A stretch of 64,000 nt of DNA from Neobacillus niacini NBRC 15566 (GCF_001591505.1 NZ_BCVA01000015.1:1-64000); one strand, 5' to 3'; shown: positions 27,072 to 36,206, counted from the first letter of the stretch. Notes: generated by a model not told the origin, from the letters alone. Numbers and translations: made by a program.

Positions 27072-27132
27072 CTTAAAATAGTGTTATTTTTACCTAAAGA
27101 TAATAAAACTATTACATTAAAAATTGTATTAT
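27072..27132 (+). promoter_or_regulatory. Activator element and promoter of the permease operon
   Basis: CTTAAAATAGTGTTATTT and ACCT, then a -10 TATTAT at 27127-27132, repeat the layout at 25122-25179. This is a second copy of the same control region, probably bound by regulator 2. Confidence 0.6.
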
Positions 27133-27140
27133 TCTAAATA

Positions 27141-27155
27141 CAGGAAACGTTTTCA
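27141..27155 (+). promoter_or_regulatory. cre-like site before the permease operon
   Basis: CAGGAAACGTTTTCA matches cre except at the first two positions. It occupies the same place relative to the -10 as the cre before binding protein 2a. Confidence 0.5.
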
Positions 27156-27182
27156 ATGTAAGTAATGAGAGGAGGACATCAT

Positions 27183-28139
27183 ATGCAAACAGTAGTACAA
27201 AAGGCGGAAACAAAAACAAAACCTAAGCGAAAAGCAAATACGAAGTGGATTGAAATGAAAAAGATGAAAACGCTTTATATTATGCTAGCAATCCCAATGG
27301 TAATGCTATTTATCTTCCATTACATTCCAATGTATGGGATATTAATTGCTTTTAAGAATTTTTCACCTGGCTTGGGTATATGGGATAGTCCATGGAACAA
27401 TTTTGACCACTTTAAAAGGCTGTTTGATGATTTCTTATTTTTAAGGGCATTACAAAATACAGTTGTCATCAGTTTATTAAAATTAATTATTGTTTTTCCA
27501 GCACCAATCATCTTTGCAATCTTGTTAAATGAAGTTAAAAATGAAAAGTTCAAAAAGGTGAGTCAATCGATCTCCTACTTACCACATTTCATGTCCTGGG
27601 TTATTTTATCGGCAATGGTCATTGAAGTGTTTTCACCGCAAAGAGGAATTATCAATTTCTTTATTACTCTTGTTGGCGGGGATCCAATCAACTTTATGTC
27701 GGACAAAGCATCCTTCATTCCAATTTTGATCTTAACAGATATGTGGAAAGAAGTTGGTTGGGGAGCAATCATTTACTTAGCATCAATTGCCTCCATTGAT
27801 CCACAGTTGTATGAGGCAGCTGAAATGGATGGAGCAGGAAGATTCCATAAAATGATTCATGTTACTCTTCCATCGATTATGCCAATGGTTATCATCTTGT
27901 TTATTCTTAGACTTGGAAGTGTGTTGAACGCAGGTTTTGACCAAATACTTAACTTGTACAACCCATTAGTCTATGAAGTGGCAGATATTATTGATACGTA
28001 TGTATATCGAAGTGGTTTGGAGCAATTCCAATTTGACTATGCAACAGCAGTGGGATTATTTAAAAACGTTGTCGGAATTATCCTGATTCTTTCTGCAAAC
28101 GCTATTATTCGCAGAAAAAGTGAACACGGAATTTGGTAG
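27183..28139 (+). CDS. ABC importer 2, permease (LplB type)
   Basis: About 318 residues with six membrane helices after a basic N-terminus. The start region YIMLAIPMVMLFIFHYIPMYG and the EAA loop QLYEAAEMDGAGRFHKMIHV are those of LplB/YtcP-type permeases that work with LplA-like binding proteins. The ATG at 27183 has GGAGG 7 nt upstream; an earlier in-frame ATG at 27165 would place the ribosome site inside the gene. It is first in an operon with the second permease, binding protein 2b and perhaps the sialidase. Confidence 0.9.
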   Translation: MQTVVQKAETKTKPKRKANTKWIEMKKMKTLYIMLAIPMVMLFIFHYIPMYGILIAFKNFSPGLGIWDSPWNNFDHFKRLFDDFLFLRALQNTVVISLLKLIIVFPAPIIFAILLNEVKNEKFKKVSQSISYLPHFMSWVILSAMVIEVFSPQRGIINFFITLVGGDPINFMSDKASFIPILILTDMWKEVGWGAIIYLASIASIDPQLYEAAEMDGAGRFHKMIHVTLPSIMPMVIILFILRLGSVLNAGFDQILNLYNPLVYEVADIIDTYVYRSGLEQFQFDYATAVGLFKNVVGIILILSANAIIRRKSEHGIW

Positions 28140-28154
28140 GAAGGAGGACTTACT

Positions 28155-29042
28155 ATGGGGGCTACACGAAAAAAGATATCACTATTCGATATTCTCAATG
28201 TGACGGGATTCGTTTTGTTTTCAATACTCGTGCTATATCCTTTTTGGCAGACAATTGTTCTATCATTCTCAGACGCAAACGCATCTTCAAGTCTAGGAGT
28301 TCATTTATGGCCTGATCGATGGATTACAGATGCGTATGAATTTGTGTTTTCATATGGGAACATTATGAAAGCGTATATAAATACGATAGTTCGTACCGTT
28401 GCTGGTACCATCTTGATTGTTACATTTACGATTCTGGCTGCATATCCGCTTTCAAAAAAAGAATTGCCTTACCGTAATTTCTTTACAATCTTTTTCTTGA
28501 TTGCAATGTTTTTTTCAGGGGGAATCATTCCCGATTATTTATTAGTAAAGAATTTAGGTTTATTAGACAGTAGCCTGTCGCTGATTTTACCATCAGCGGT
28601 GAATGTATTCTTTATTATTATCATGCGAAACTATTTTATGACCATTGATAAAGGGATTGAGGAATCAGCGATTATTGATGGAGCAAATTACTTCCAAATT
28701 CTAACGAAAATTATTATTCCCATTTCAAAGCCGGTTATTGCCACAGTAGCACTTTGGGCAGCGGTGTATCATTGGAATGAGTGGTTCCACGCGCTAGTTT
28801 ATATCCAGGATGACGCGAAAACTGTGTTACAAATCGTAGTTCGGGACATGCTGACGGCGATGGATCTATCAAATAATTCAAGTACCGCAGTGGGCGGCGG
28901 TGGTATGAGCGGTTCAGAGCTGTTGTTGAGTAATGTTCGGGCAGCAACTGTAATCATCTCTATCGGTCCAATCGTACTGGTTTATCCGTTCGTACAGAAA
29001 TACTTTATTAAAGGAATTATGATTGGTTCATTAAAAGGATAA
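28155..29042 (+). CDS. ABC importer 2, permease (LplC type)
   Basis: 295 residues, six membrane helices. The EAA loop reads KGIEESAIIDGANYFQILTK, and the C-terminus QKYFIKGIMIGSLKG is typical of this family. A GGAGG lies before the ATG, 15 bp after the first permease. The two form the channel; no ATPase gene is nearby. Confidence 0.9.
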   Translation: MGATRKKISLFDILNVTGFVLFSILVLYPFWQTIVLSFSDANASSSLGVHLWPDRWITDAYEFVFSYGNIMKAYINTIVRTVAGTILIVTFTILAAYPLSKKELPYRNFFTIFFLIAMFFSGGIIPDYLLVKNLGLLDSSLSLILPSAVNVFFIIIMRNYFMTIDKGIEESAIIDGANYFQILTKIIIPISKPVIATVALWAAVYHWNEWFHALVYIQDDAKTVLQIVVRDMLTAMDLSNNSSTAVGGGGMSGSELLLSNVRAATVIISIGPIVLVYPFVQKYFIKGIMIGSLKG

Positions 29043-29055
29043 AGGAGAAGTACTC

Positions 29056-30762
29056 ATGAAAAAATTGGCGAAGAAACTTTCATTTGCAGCAATTTCCGGC
29101 GCATTGCTTCTAACAGCGGCATGCGCTAATCAAGAAGCAAGTAAAGAAGAGAAAAAAGTAGATGTAGCAAGCTTACCGGAAGCAGGGGATTTCTCAAAGC
29201 AGCTTGATCTGAATCTATCAGGATCGATCACAAGAGGTAAAGCCGAAGATGGAAACTATGTTCAAAAGAGATTAGAAGAGCAATTTAATATCAAAATTTC
29301 AAACACAAAAGTAGATACTTGGAATGCTGACCAAGTTAACCTAATGGTTGCCTCTGGAGATCTTCCTGATACGTTTGCGTTCACTACAGGCGGGAAGACA
29401 GCTCAAGAGTTATATGATTCTGGTTTAACGAGAACGATTTCGAAAGAGATGCTTGAAAAGTATGCACCTCGTTATATGAAGATGTTATCTGAAAACGCTT
29501 CAGGTACAAAGAGGAACTTATTGAAGGGTACAGAAAATGAATATGTAGCATTAATTGGTCAATATGCCCATGTTGATGGGTTGGTTTGGGCCCCAACATT
29601 CCGTCTTGACTGGCTGGAGAAATTAGGAATTGAGCCGCCAGGTGAAATCAAGCAAGTTGGACCAAGCGGCGGACGTGAAAAAATCTATTATACAGATGGT
29701 GCTTACACGCTTGAAGAATTGGAAGAAGTTTTAAAAGCGTTTACGTTCGACGATCCTGACGGTAATGGAAAAGATGACACGTACGGAATTTCACCATGGA
29801 ATAACAATATCAACTGGGCTCATACGCTAATGGGGTCATTTGGAATTGCTCTTCAACCAAATTACAACTTACTAGAAGATGGAAAATTGGTTACAACCGA
29901 GATTTCAAAAAACTATAAAGAGTTCCTAAAGCTGATGGCAAAGTGGTATAAAATGGGCCTAATTGACCCTGAATTTACTACACTTGACGATAAGAAGAGC
30001 TGGGAAAAATATAAGCAAGGAAAAATCGGCTACTATGTAGCGCAGCCTTCTTACATGGCTATGGATGACTGGGCTAAAGGCCGGGCACCACAGAACATTG
30101 TCGAAAATCCAAACTCTACTGCAAAAGTACTTGGAACATTACCTGAAATTGGCAAGAATGGACAACAAGGTGAAGGTGCCTATATTCCTGTAGGAAATTT
30201 AGCTGACGCCTTCTATGTTTCAAAGGATGTAACGGATGAAGAATTAGCAAGAATTTTGCAAGTCTTTGATTATATTAACTTTGATAATGAGGCTAGATGG
30301 ACATTGTATGGAGAAGTTGGAGTGCACTCTGATTGGGAAGGCGAACCAGAAAAGTCAGCTCTGAAGGTACGTCCTGAATTTGCAGCTGAAGAAGGTAATT
30401 CAGGCTTCTGGGCATATAACTTCCGTACGTATGATAAGGAAAGAGTATCATGGTTCCAATCAGAATATACAAGTAAGTTAAAAAATGAATTGTATGCTCG
30501 AGAAGATGTGAAAGAAAAAATGTTGATTCGTCCATATAAGTACGATTTATTAAACGAAACAAACATTAAGGAAGTTGAAAAGCGTTACAAAGGACAACTT
30601 GATACAGTTGTTTCAGAGTTTAGAATGAAAGCAATTGTCGGCGAAGTCGATATCGACAAAGAGTGGGATAACTACGTTGAAAATTGGAAGAATAATGGCG
30701 GAAATGAAGTGCTTGCTGAGCTAGAAAAAGCACCAAAAGTATCCGATTTAATGAAACAATAA
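29056..30762 (+). CDS. ABC importer 2, binding lipoprotein 2b (LplA-like)
   Basis: 568 residues with lipobox TAAC (Cys23). It is a close paralogue of binding protein 2a along its whole length, with differences concentrated at residues ~143-180 (SENASGTKRNLLKG against SENPPGPIMNLKQG) and ~255-275. It lies 13 bp after the LplC-type permease with its own AAAGGAG, so it is translated in the permease operon, unlike 2a. Two binding proteins feeding one channel would widen the substrate range. A strong hairpin follows it, before the sialidase. Confidence 0.9.
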   Translation: MKKLAKKLSFAAISGALLLTAACANQEASKEEKKVDVASLPEAGDFSKQLDLNLSGSITRGKAEDGNYVQKRLEEQFNIKISNTKVDTWNADQVNLMVASGDLPDTFAFTTGGKTAQELYDSGLTRTISKEMLEKYAPRYMKMLSENASGTKRNLLKGTENEYVALIGQYAHVDGLVWAPTFRLDWLEKLGIEPPGEIKQVGPSGGREKIYYTDGAYTLEELEEVLKAFTFDDPDGNGKDDTYGISPWNNNINWAHTLMGSFGIALQPNYNLLEDGKLVTTEISKNYKEFLKLMAKWYKMGLIDPEFTTLDDKKSWEKYKQGKIGYYVAQPSYMAMDDWAKGRAPQNIVENPNSTAKVLGTLPEIGKNGQQGEGAYIPVGNLADAFYVSKDVTDEELARILQVFDYINFDNEARWTLYGEVGVHSDWEGEPEKSALKVRPEFAAEEGNSGFWAYNFRTYDKERVSWFQSEYTSKLKNELYAREDVKEKMLIRPYKYDLLNETNIKEVEKRYKGQLDTVVSEFRMKAIVGEVDIDKEWDNYVENWKNNGGNEVLAELEKAPKVSDLMKQ

Positions 30763-30808
30763 CTAAAATCGTAAGCGCCCTTTGCGCTGAAGCTGGTTAA
30801 CTAAAAAC

Positions 30809-30838
30809 TAAATGTGGGTGCTTTAGTACCCACATTTA
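30809..30838 (+). terminator. Hairpin between binding protein 2b and the sialidase
   Basis: An 11-bp stem TAAATGTGGGT / ACCCACATTTA with a poor T tract. It probably attenuates read-through to the sialidase rather than stopping it fully. Confidence 0.6.
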
Positions 30839-30869
30839 TCTTTAAACACTATCGTTAGGAGCGAATGAG

Positions 30870-32210
30870 ATGACAACGATTCAAGCGGAAGCAATTTTTT
30901 ATCCAAATCTTGCAGGTTCAAGAGCATACCGGATTCCATCCATGATTACAACAACGAAGGGAACAGTTATCGCTGGCATTGATGCGAGAATTGTCGATCA
31001 AACAGACAATCCTAACCAAATTGATGCTTCAATCCGACGCAGTGAAGACCATGGGGTAACATGGGGTCCTGTACAAAAATTAGTTGCATTTGCAGGTGAA
31101 GGTTTAGACGGAGCTGCTGCCATTGATACATCGCTTTTACAAGATGAAGAAACAGGAACCATTTTTATGATTTATTGCCACTCACCAGGTGGAGTTGGTC
31201 TATGGAATAGTGAACCAGGAATTGGTTTCGATGCAGATGGACGCAGAAAATTATTTGATAACGAAGGAAATGTTTACTATTTATCACAATCAGGAAACGT
31301 TTATGATACTGAAAACAATGTAACGAGTTATACCGTTGACGAAAATGGTTATGTTTTCAATGATGAGCAAGCCGAGGGGAATATTTATTTTAAAAAGGGA
31401 ATTGACCCTAATGAAAGTTTACTAGAAGCAAGAACATGCTTTTTACAAATCATTCAAAGTGATGACGACGGACTTACTTGGTCGAAACCAAGAGAATTGA
31501 ACACCAGTGTTAAGGAAGAATGGATGAAGTTTATTGGCTCTGGTCCTGGCTGCGGTATTCAACTAAAGCATGGGGAAAAGAAGGGCCGGTTAGTGTTCCC
31601 AATCTATTTTTCAAATGAAGCAGGAGCTCTGTCTTGTGCTTGTATGTATAGTGATGACCATGGTGTGACGTGGCAGCGCGGTGAATCTCCAAACGACGGA
31701 CGAGAGCTTGACGGTGAGGTTCTATCAGCCAAAACCATCTCTGAAGGTAAACAATATTTAACAGAGTCACAAGTCATTGAATTGCCAACGGGTGAATTGA
31801 ATTATTATTTGCGAAACCATTATGGACTCCAAAGAACAGCCGTTACAACTAGTACGGATGGAGGCGAAACATGGGGCGAGGTTACGTTTGATATGGAATT
31901 GATCGATCCAATCTGCCAATCTAGTGTTGTTACTTATCCAGATTTAGGAGATGGAAAGGTACGAGTATTATTCTCCAACCCAGCGGATGAAAAAACGAGA
32001 GTAAAAGGAACCGTTCGCTTAAGTGAAGATGGGGGTAAAACATGGCCGTACAGCAAGGTGGTTGAAGACGGCTACTATGGGTATTCTTGCTTAACAGTCC
32101 TAAAAAATGGTGAAATTGGTGTCCTATATGAACGGGTTTATGATTACTCCGATTGGAATAACATGGACATAGCGTTTGTTAAGTTTTCGTTAGATTGGTT
32201 GAAGTCTTAA
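30870..32210 (+). CDS. Cytosolic sialidase, glycoside hydrolase family 33
   Basis: 446 residues forming a six-bladed propeller. The family YRIP motif (Arg21) is near the N-terminus and five Asp boxes (S-x-D-x-G-x-T-W) occur: SEDHGVTW, SDDDGLTW, SDDHGVTW, STDGGETW and SEDGGKTW. TESQVIELPTGE and YGYSCL carry the usual catalytic Glu and Tyr regions. An insert (~125-175, DNEGNVYYLSQ onward) resembles the extra domain of NanA/NanB-type sialidases. It releases sialic acid from glycans. There is no signal peptide or anchor, so it should work inside the cell on imported sialosides. Whether it yields Neu5Ac or the 2,7-anhydro form cannot be read directly. Confidence 0.9.
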   Translation: MTTIQAEAIFYPNLAGSRAYRIPSMITTTKGTVIAGIDARIVDQTDNPNQIDASIRRSEDHGVTWGPVQKLVAFAGEGLDGAAAIDTSLLQDEETGTIFMIYCHSPGGVGLWNSEPGIGFDADGRRKLFDNEGNVYYLSQSGNVYDTENNVTSYTVDENGYVFNDEQAEGNIYFKKGIDPNESLLEARTCFLQIIQSDDDGLTWSKPRELNTSVKEEWMKFIGSGPGCGIQLKHGEKKGRLVFPIYFSNEAGALSCACMYSDDHGVTWQRGESPNDGRELDGEVLSAKTISEGKQYLTESQVIELPTGELNYYLRNHYGLQRTAVTTSTDGGETWGEVTFDMELIDPICQSSVVTYPDLGDGKVRVLFSNPADEKTRVKGTVRLSEDGGKTWPYSKVVEDGYYGYSCLTVLKNGEIGVLYERVYDYSDWNNMDIAFVKFSLDWLKS

Positions 32211-32246
32211 CTAGTTTTATAGCTGGATATAATTGGAGGAATAAAC

Positions 32247-33251
32247 TTGAAGCAGATTCCATTATCTGAAAAGTTGTTTCATGGAGCCGTTTCATTGGAA
32301 AAAACGAAAGAGTATGTGAAGCCTTGGAGAATCCCTTTCGACAAGAAGGAGTTTTATCCACCTAAGGGTATAAGTGGGCAAGCGGTGCTTCCGGCAGGAG
32401 TTCGGATTAAAATCCACAGCAATACTCAATCGATTAAGATTGGGATTGTAGAAGCAGTGGAATTGATGGAAATGGATTGTCTCATCAATGGTTCTCTCGT
32501 AAAAACGGCTTATATTCCAGCAGGGAAAACAATGGTTTCCTATGATTCCCTCGGTGGGCAATCAAAGTTGATTGAAATCTACTTATCTCAAAAAGTACCT
32601 GTTCCTATTTCAGGAATTTGGATTGATGAAGGGGCAGAGTGGGAACTAGTAGAGGATTCCCGTTTGCACTGGATTACGTATGGGAGTTCTATCACTCATT
32701 GCTATTATTCAGATAGCCCATCGCAAACATGGCCGGCTCTCGCTGCTAAGAAGATGGATTTCAATCTTACTTGCCTTGGATACAGCGGAAATTGCCACTT
32801 AGAGCCCATGATAGCAAGGATGATTCGTGATCTGCCTGCTGATTTTATTTCCATATGTGCAGGAATCAATATCGTGGGGGGAAATACATTATCGGACAGA
32901 ACTTTTTCCCCCGCCTTGATTGGGTTTATTGAAACAATTCGTGATGTGCACAAGGATGTGCCGCTGGTGATCATTTCTCCTATTTTTCACAGGGAGAGAG
33001 AAAAGGTTGAAAATCAAGTTGGATTGTCACTGGAAAAAGTAAGGGCTGAAATTGTTCAGGTCGTGGATCTTCTAAAGCGGCATGGCGATCAAAACATCTC
33101 TTATATAGACGGTCTTGACTTGTTTGGCGAAGAATATGAAAAATATATGCCTGATGGACTGCATCCAAACGGAGCAGGCGACAAAATCTTGGCAGTGCGT
33201 TTCCAGCAGTTAATCGAATCGCACGTGCCAATGAAAGTAATACCTAGTTAA
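32247..33251 (+). CDS. SGNH/GDSL esterase, candidate sialate O-acetylesterase
   Basis: 334 residues. An N-terminal beta domain (1-135) precedes the SGNH hydrolase: nucleophile Ser148 in YGSSIT, Gly in GYSGNC, Asn in AGINIV, and Asp303/His306 in PDGLHPN. This is a two-domain GDSL enzyme that removes acyl groups from sugars. The position between sialidase and sialate-catabolism genes suggests O-deacetylation of sialic acid, which the lyase needs. No signal peptide, so again cytosolic. A GGAGG precedes the TTG/ATG region; the start used is the TTG at 32247. Confidence 0.75.
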   Translation: MKQIPLSEKLFHGAVSLEKTKEYVKPWRIPFDKKEFYPPKGISGQAVLPAGVRIKIHSNTQSIKIGIVEAVELMEMDCLINGSLVKTAYIPAGKTMVSYDSLGGQSKLIEIYLSQKVPVPISGIWIDEGAEWELVEDSRLHWITYGSSITHCYYSDSPSQTWPALAAKKMDFNLTCLGYSGNCHLEPMIARMIRDLPADFISICAGINIVGGNTLSDRTFSPALIGFIETIRDVHKDVPLVIISPIFHREREKVENQVGLSLEKVRAEIVQVVDLLKRHGDQNISYIDGLDLFGEEYEKYMPDGLHPNGAGDKILAVRFQQLIESHVPMKVIPS

Positions 33252-33276
33252 TTTTAATCTAAAAAGAGGTGGGAAT

Positions 33277-33927
33277 ATGTTTCACGCTGGCTACATGGAG
33301 AAGTTAAACACAATCATGGAATGGATCATGAGATTTTTTGTCCTTCAATTAATTTGGATATTATTCTGTCTTGTGGGTCTGGTGATTGGAGGCATATTCC
33401 CGGCCACTTTTACGATGTTTGCAATTTGCCGAAAATGGCTTAATAAACAAACGGATTTCCCCATTTTTCGAACGTTCTGGGATATGTACCGAAAAGGCTT
33501 TCGCAAAACCAATCTTCTAGGTTGGGTTACCACGTTAACGGGCTTGAGTCTCTATTATTATTTCCAGCTGTTCAAAGGAGCAGAGGGGATGATCGATCTT
33601 GTATTACTCATTGTCGTGTGGATTGCAGGAATCCTTTATTTGATGACGGTCCTGCTAATGATTCCAGTCTATGTCCATTTTGACATTAAACTGATTAACG
33701 TTGTTAAATATGCACTGATTATTGCTATTTCAAATCCATTCCATTGTCTAAGTATGGCGGCGCTTATTATTGGCTTCAGCATGGTAATGATTCTAATTCC
33801 AGGACTAATTCCGTTTTTTAGTTTCAGTGTGCTGGCGTTTGGACTAATGTGGATGGCAAAATCGGCTTTTACGAGAATGGAACAAAAAGTTTCAAAATTA
33901 GAGAAGATAAATAATAGCTTAGTATAA
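33277..33927 (+). CDS. YesL family (DUF624) membrane protein
   Basis: 216 residues with about five membrane helices. FVLQLIWILFCLVGLVIGG and FPATFTMFAICRKW match the YesL/DUF624 family. In Bacillus these lie beside YesMN systems and LplABC-type importers, but their role is unknown. Here it sits between the esterase and the oxidoreductase. AGAGGTGGG precedes the ATG. Confidence 0.8.
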   Translation: MFHAGYMEKLNTIMEWIMRFFVLQLIWILFCLVGLVIGGIFPATFTMFAICRKWLNKQTDFPIFRTFWDMYRKGFRKTNLLGWVTTLTGLSLYYYFQLFKGAEGMIDLVLLIVVWIAGILYLMTVLLMIPVYVHFDIKLINVVKYALIIAISNPFHCLSMAALIIGFSMVMILIPGLIPFFSFSVLAFGLMWMAKSAFTRMEQKVSKLEKINNSLV

Positions 33928-33955
33928 AAACTTGATTTAAAAAAAGGTGGATATC

Positions 33956-35131
33956 ATGACACAGTTAAGAATTGGTGTAATTGGTACAGGATTAAGGAGT
34001 ACGATTGCGAAATATTGGCATAACCCCGATGGAAATTCAGTTGTAGTCGGCGCGGCTGATGTGTCTTCGAAGGCGCTGGAACGATTTAAAAACGAGATTG
34101 ATAAAGATGTATATGTAACGACCGATTATAAGGAACTGCTAAAAAGAGAAGACGTCGATGCCGTTGCGATTTTATCCCCAGATTATTTACACGAAGAGCA
34201 TGCAGTAGCCGCATTGCAGGCAGGAAAACATGTATATTGTGAAAAGCCTTTGGCGATCACCCAAGAGGGCTGTGACAGGGTTCTTGATGAAGCCCAAAAA
34301 TCAGGAAAACATTTAATGATCGGTTTTAATATGCGCTACATGAGCATGTACCAAACGATGAAAGAAATTATTGATACGGGTGTCATTGGCGATATTAAAG
34401 CCGTATGGGTCAGACATTTTGTCGGACTTGGCGGCTATTATTATTACCATGACTGGCATAGTACTGCAGCAAATACAACATCATTATTGTTACAAAAGGC
34501 CTCTCATGATATCGATGTGATTCATTGGCTGACAGGCAGTTATGCAACCAAAGTATCGGCTTTTGGAAGTCTAAATTATTATGGCGGGGACAAACCGAAT
34601 GACCTGCATTGCCCGGACTGCGAACTCAAAGATACTTGTCCAGACGCTAGTTTACAAACCTTAACACAGTGTGCCTTCAGAGAAGAAATCAATGTAGAAG
34701 ATAATAATATGCTGATTATGGAGTTAGAGGGCGGAATTAAAGCTTCTTATATGCAATGCCATTTTACACCTGACTATTCGCGAAATTATACCTTTATTGG
34801 AACAAAAGGCCGTCTCGAAAATGATGATGTGAATGACAAAGTCTATGTGAAAACAAGAAAATCAGGTTCGTGGCATGAGATGAGTGATATCACCTATGAA
34901 ATGAAGAAAATGCCTGGGACTCATAGCGGTGCAGATCCACGCATCTGCCAGGACTTTGTGAATTTAGTTTTATATAATAAGCAGCCGTTAACAACACCTT
35001 TTGCCGGACGGATGAGTGTTGCTGTTGGCTGTGCAGCAACAGAATCGATTCGCTCAGGCGGAAAAGTTGTTCAGATTGAGCAAGGGAGACATAAACCAAA
35101 TCAATCAGGTTTAGAATTTGTAGAATTATAG
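33956..35131 (+). CDS. Gfo/Idh/MocA oxidoreductase of the sialate locus
   Basis: About 391 residues. Rossmann start LRIGVIGTGLRS, catalytic Lys in CEKPLAIT, and KASHDIDVIHWL with the catalytic Asp/His. A cysteine-rich insert HCPDC..DTCPDASLQTLTQC near residues 220-243 could bind zinc. Family members oxidise sugars with NAD(P). In other bacteria a Gfo/Idh member (NanOx/YjhC) converts 2,7-anhydro-Neu5Ac to Neu5Ac, and the location right before nanA makes that an attractive role; sequence alone does not prove it. ATG 33956 with AAAGGTGG is chosen over the GTG at 33947. Confidence 0.8.
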   Translation: MTQLRIGVIGTGLRSTIAKYWHNPDGNSVVVGAADVSSKALERFKNEIDKDVYVTTDYKELLKREDVDAVAILSPDYLHEEHAVAALQAGKHVYCEKPLAITQEGCDRVLDEAQKSGKHLMIGFNMRYMSMYQTMKEIIDTGVIGDIKAVWVRHFVGLGGYYYYHDWHSTAANTTSLLLQKASHDIDVIHWLTGSYATKVSAFGSLNYYGGDKPNDLHCPDCELKDTCPDASLQTLTQCAFREEINVEDNNMLIMELEGGIKASYMQCHFTPDYSRNYTFIGTKGRLENDDVNDKVYVKTRKSGSWHEMSDITYEMKKMPGTHSGADPRICQDFVNLVLYNKQPLTTPFAGRMSVAVGCAATESIRSGGKVVQIEQGRHKPNQSGLEFVEL

Positions 35132-35178
35132 AAGAACAACTGCCAGTTTTACTATAAAAGTCTAAAGGGGAAACCAAC

Positions 35179-36114
35179 ATGAAAGCTTGGGATTTAGATC
35201 AATTTAAAGGTGTATTTGTTGCCATGTATTCAGCCTATGATGAGGCTGGTGAGGTTTGTGAGGAAAGAGTAAAAAAGCTGGCTCGTTCCTATGTAAATAG
35301 CGGAATGACAGGTTTATATGTCGGGGGCAGCTCTGGCGAGGGAATCCTGCAAACAGCGGAAGAAAGAAAGAAAGTAGTAGAAGCTGTTACAGAAGAGGTT
35401 GGCCGAGAGCTAACGATTATTGTACATGTTGGGGCGAACTCTACAAAAGAAAGCAAAGAGCTTGCGATTCATGCAGAGAAATGCGGTGCCCATGCGATTT
35501 CAGCCGTTCCAGCAATCTATTACCGTTTGTCTGAGCAATCCGTTGAAAAGCATTGGCAGGAAATGATCGACAGCACTTCATTGCCATTTATTATTTACAA
35601 TATTCCACAGACAACAGGATTCAATTTAACTCAGCCACTATTCCAGAGAATGGCTGCTCAAGAAAAAGTAATCGGAATTAAAATGTCTGGAGAAAGTGTA
35701 TTTGACTTGCAACAATTCAAAGCGAATGCAGGAAAAGAGTTTCTCGTTTATAACGGACCAGATGAGCAATTCTTAGGCGGACGCATTATGGGCGCTGATG
35801 GCGGTATTGGCGGAACATACGGTGTTATGCCGGAACTATTCTGTTCACTCGATAAATTGTATCGCGCTGAGAATCTCGAAAAGGCTCAAAAATTACAATT
35901 TGAAATTAATAGCGTGATTAAAAAGCTATTAAGCTATCCATCTTTATATGGTGCTTGTAAGTATATTTTATCACTTAGAAATATTGAAACAGGTTCTCCA
36001 AGACTACCATTATTACCTGTAACTCAGCAAGACCATGCCTCTCTTGCTGAATTAAATGATACGATCCAAGCTTTAATCAACACCTATACAAATGAAGTAG
36101 AAAAAGTATATTAA
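35179..36114 (+). CDS. nanA: N-acetylneuraminate lyase
   Basis: 311 residues, a TIM-barrel class I aldolase. GGSSGEGI binds the substrate carboxylate, Tyr140 in IIYNIPQTTG and Schiff-base Lys168 in GIKMSGES are the catalytic pair. It splits Neu5Ac into N-acetylmannosamine and pyruvate in the cytosol. The GSSGEG form, rather than the GTTGE of dihydrodipicolinate synthase, and the adjacent nanE and nanK make the call firm. It has its own AAGGGG ribosome site, 47 bp after the oxidoreductase. The 351-bp gap that follows holds hairpin repeats. Confidence 0.93.
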   Translation: MKAWDLDQFKGVFVAMYSAYDEAGEVCEERVKKLARSYVNSGMTGLYVGGSSGEGILQTAEERKKVVEAVTEEVGRELTIIVHVGANSTKESKELAIHAEKCGAHAISAVPAIYYRLSEQSVEKHWQEMIDSTSLPFIIYNIPQTTGFNLTQPLFQRMAAQEKVIGIKMSGESVFDLQQFKANAGKEFLVYNGPDEQFLGGRIMGADGGIGGTYGVMPELFCSLDKLYRAENLEKAQKLQFEINSVIKKLLSYPSLYGACKYILSLRNIETGSPRLPLLPVTQQDHASLAELNDTIQALINTYTNEVEKVY

Positions 36115-36206
36115 TAGGTTATTACTTGTCCTTCATAGCTTTATGAAGGACAAACTGCATTAAAGAATGGCTGTTGATTTGCGATTGCTGTAACCAGCGA
36201 AGGAAA

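Noticed and set aside
35179-36114. Dihydrodipicolinate synthase (dapA)
   Set aside because: The GSSGEG carboxylate site and position among sialate genes fit N-acetylneuraminate lyase rather than GTTGE of DapA.
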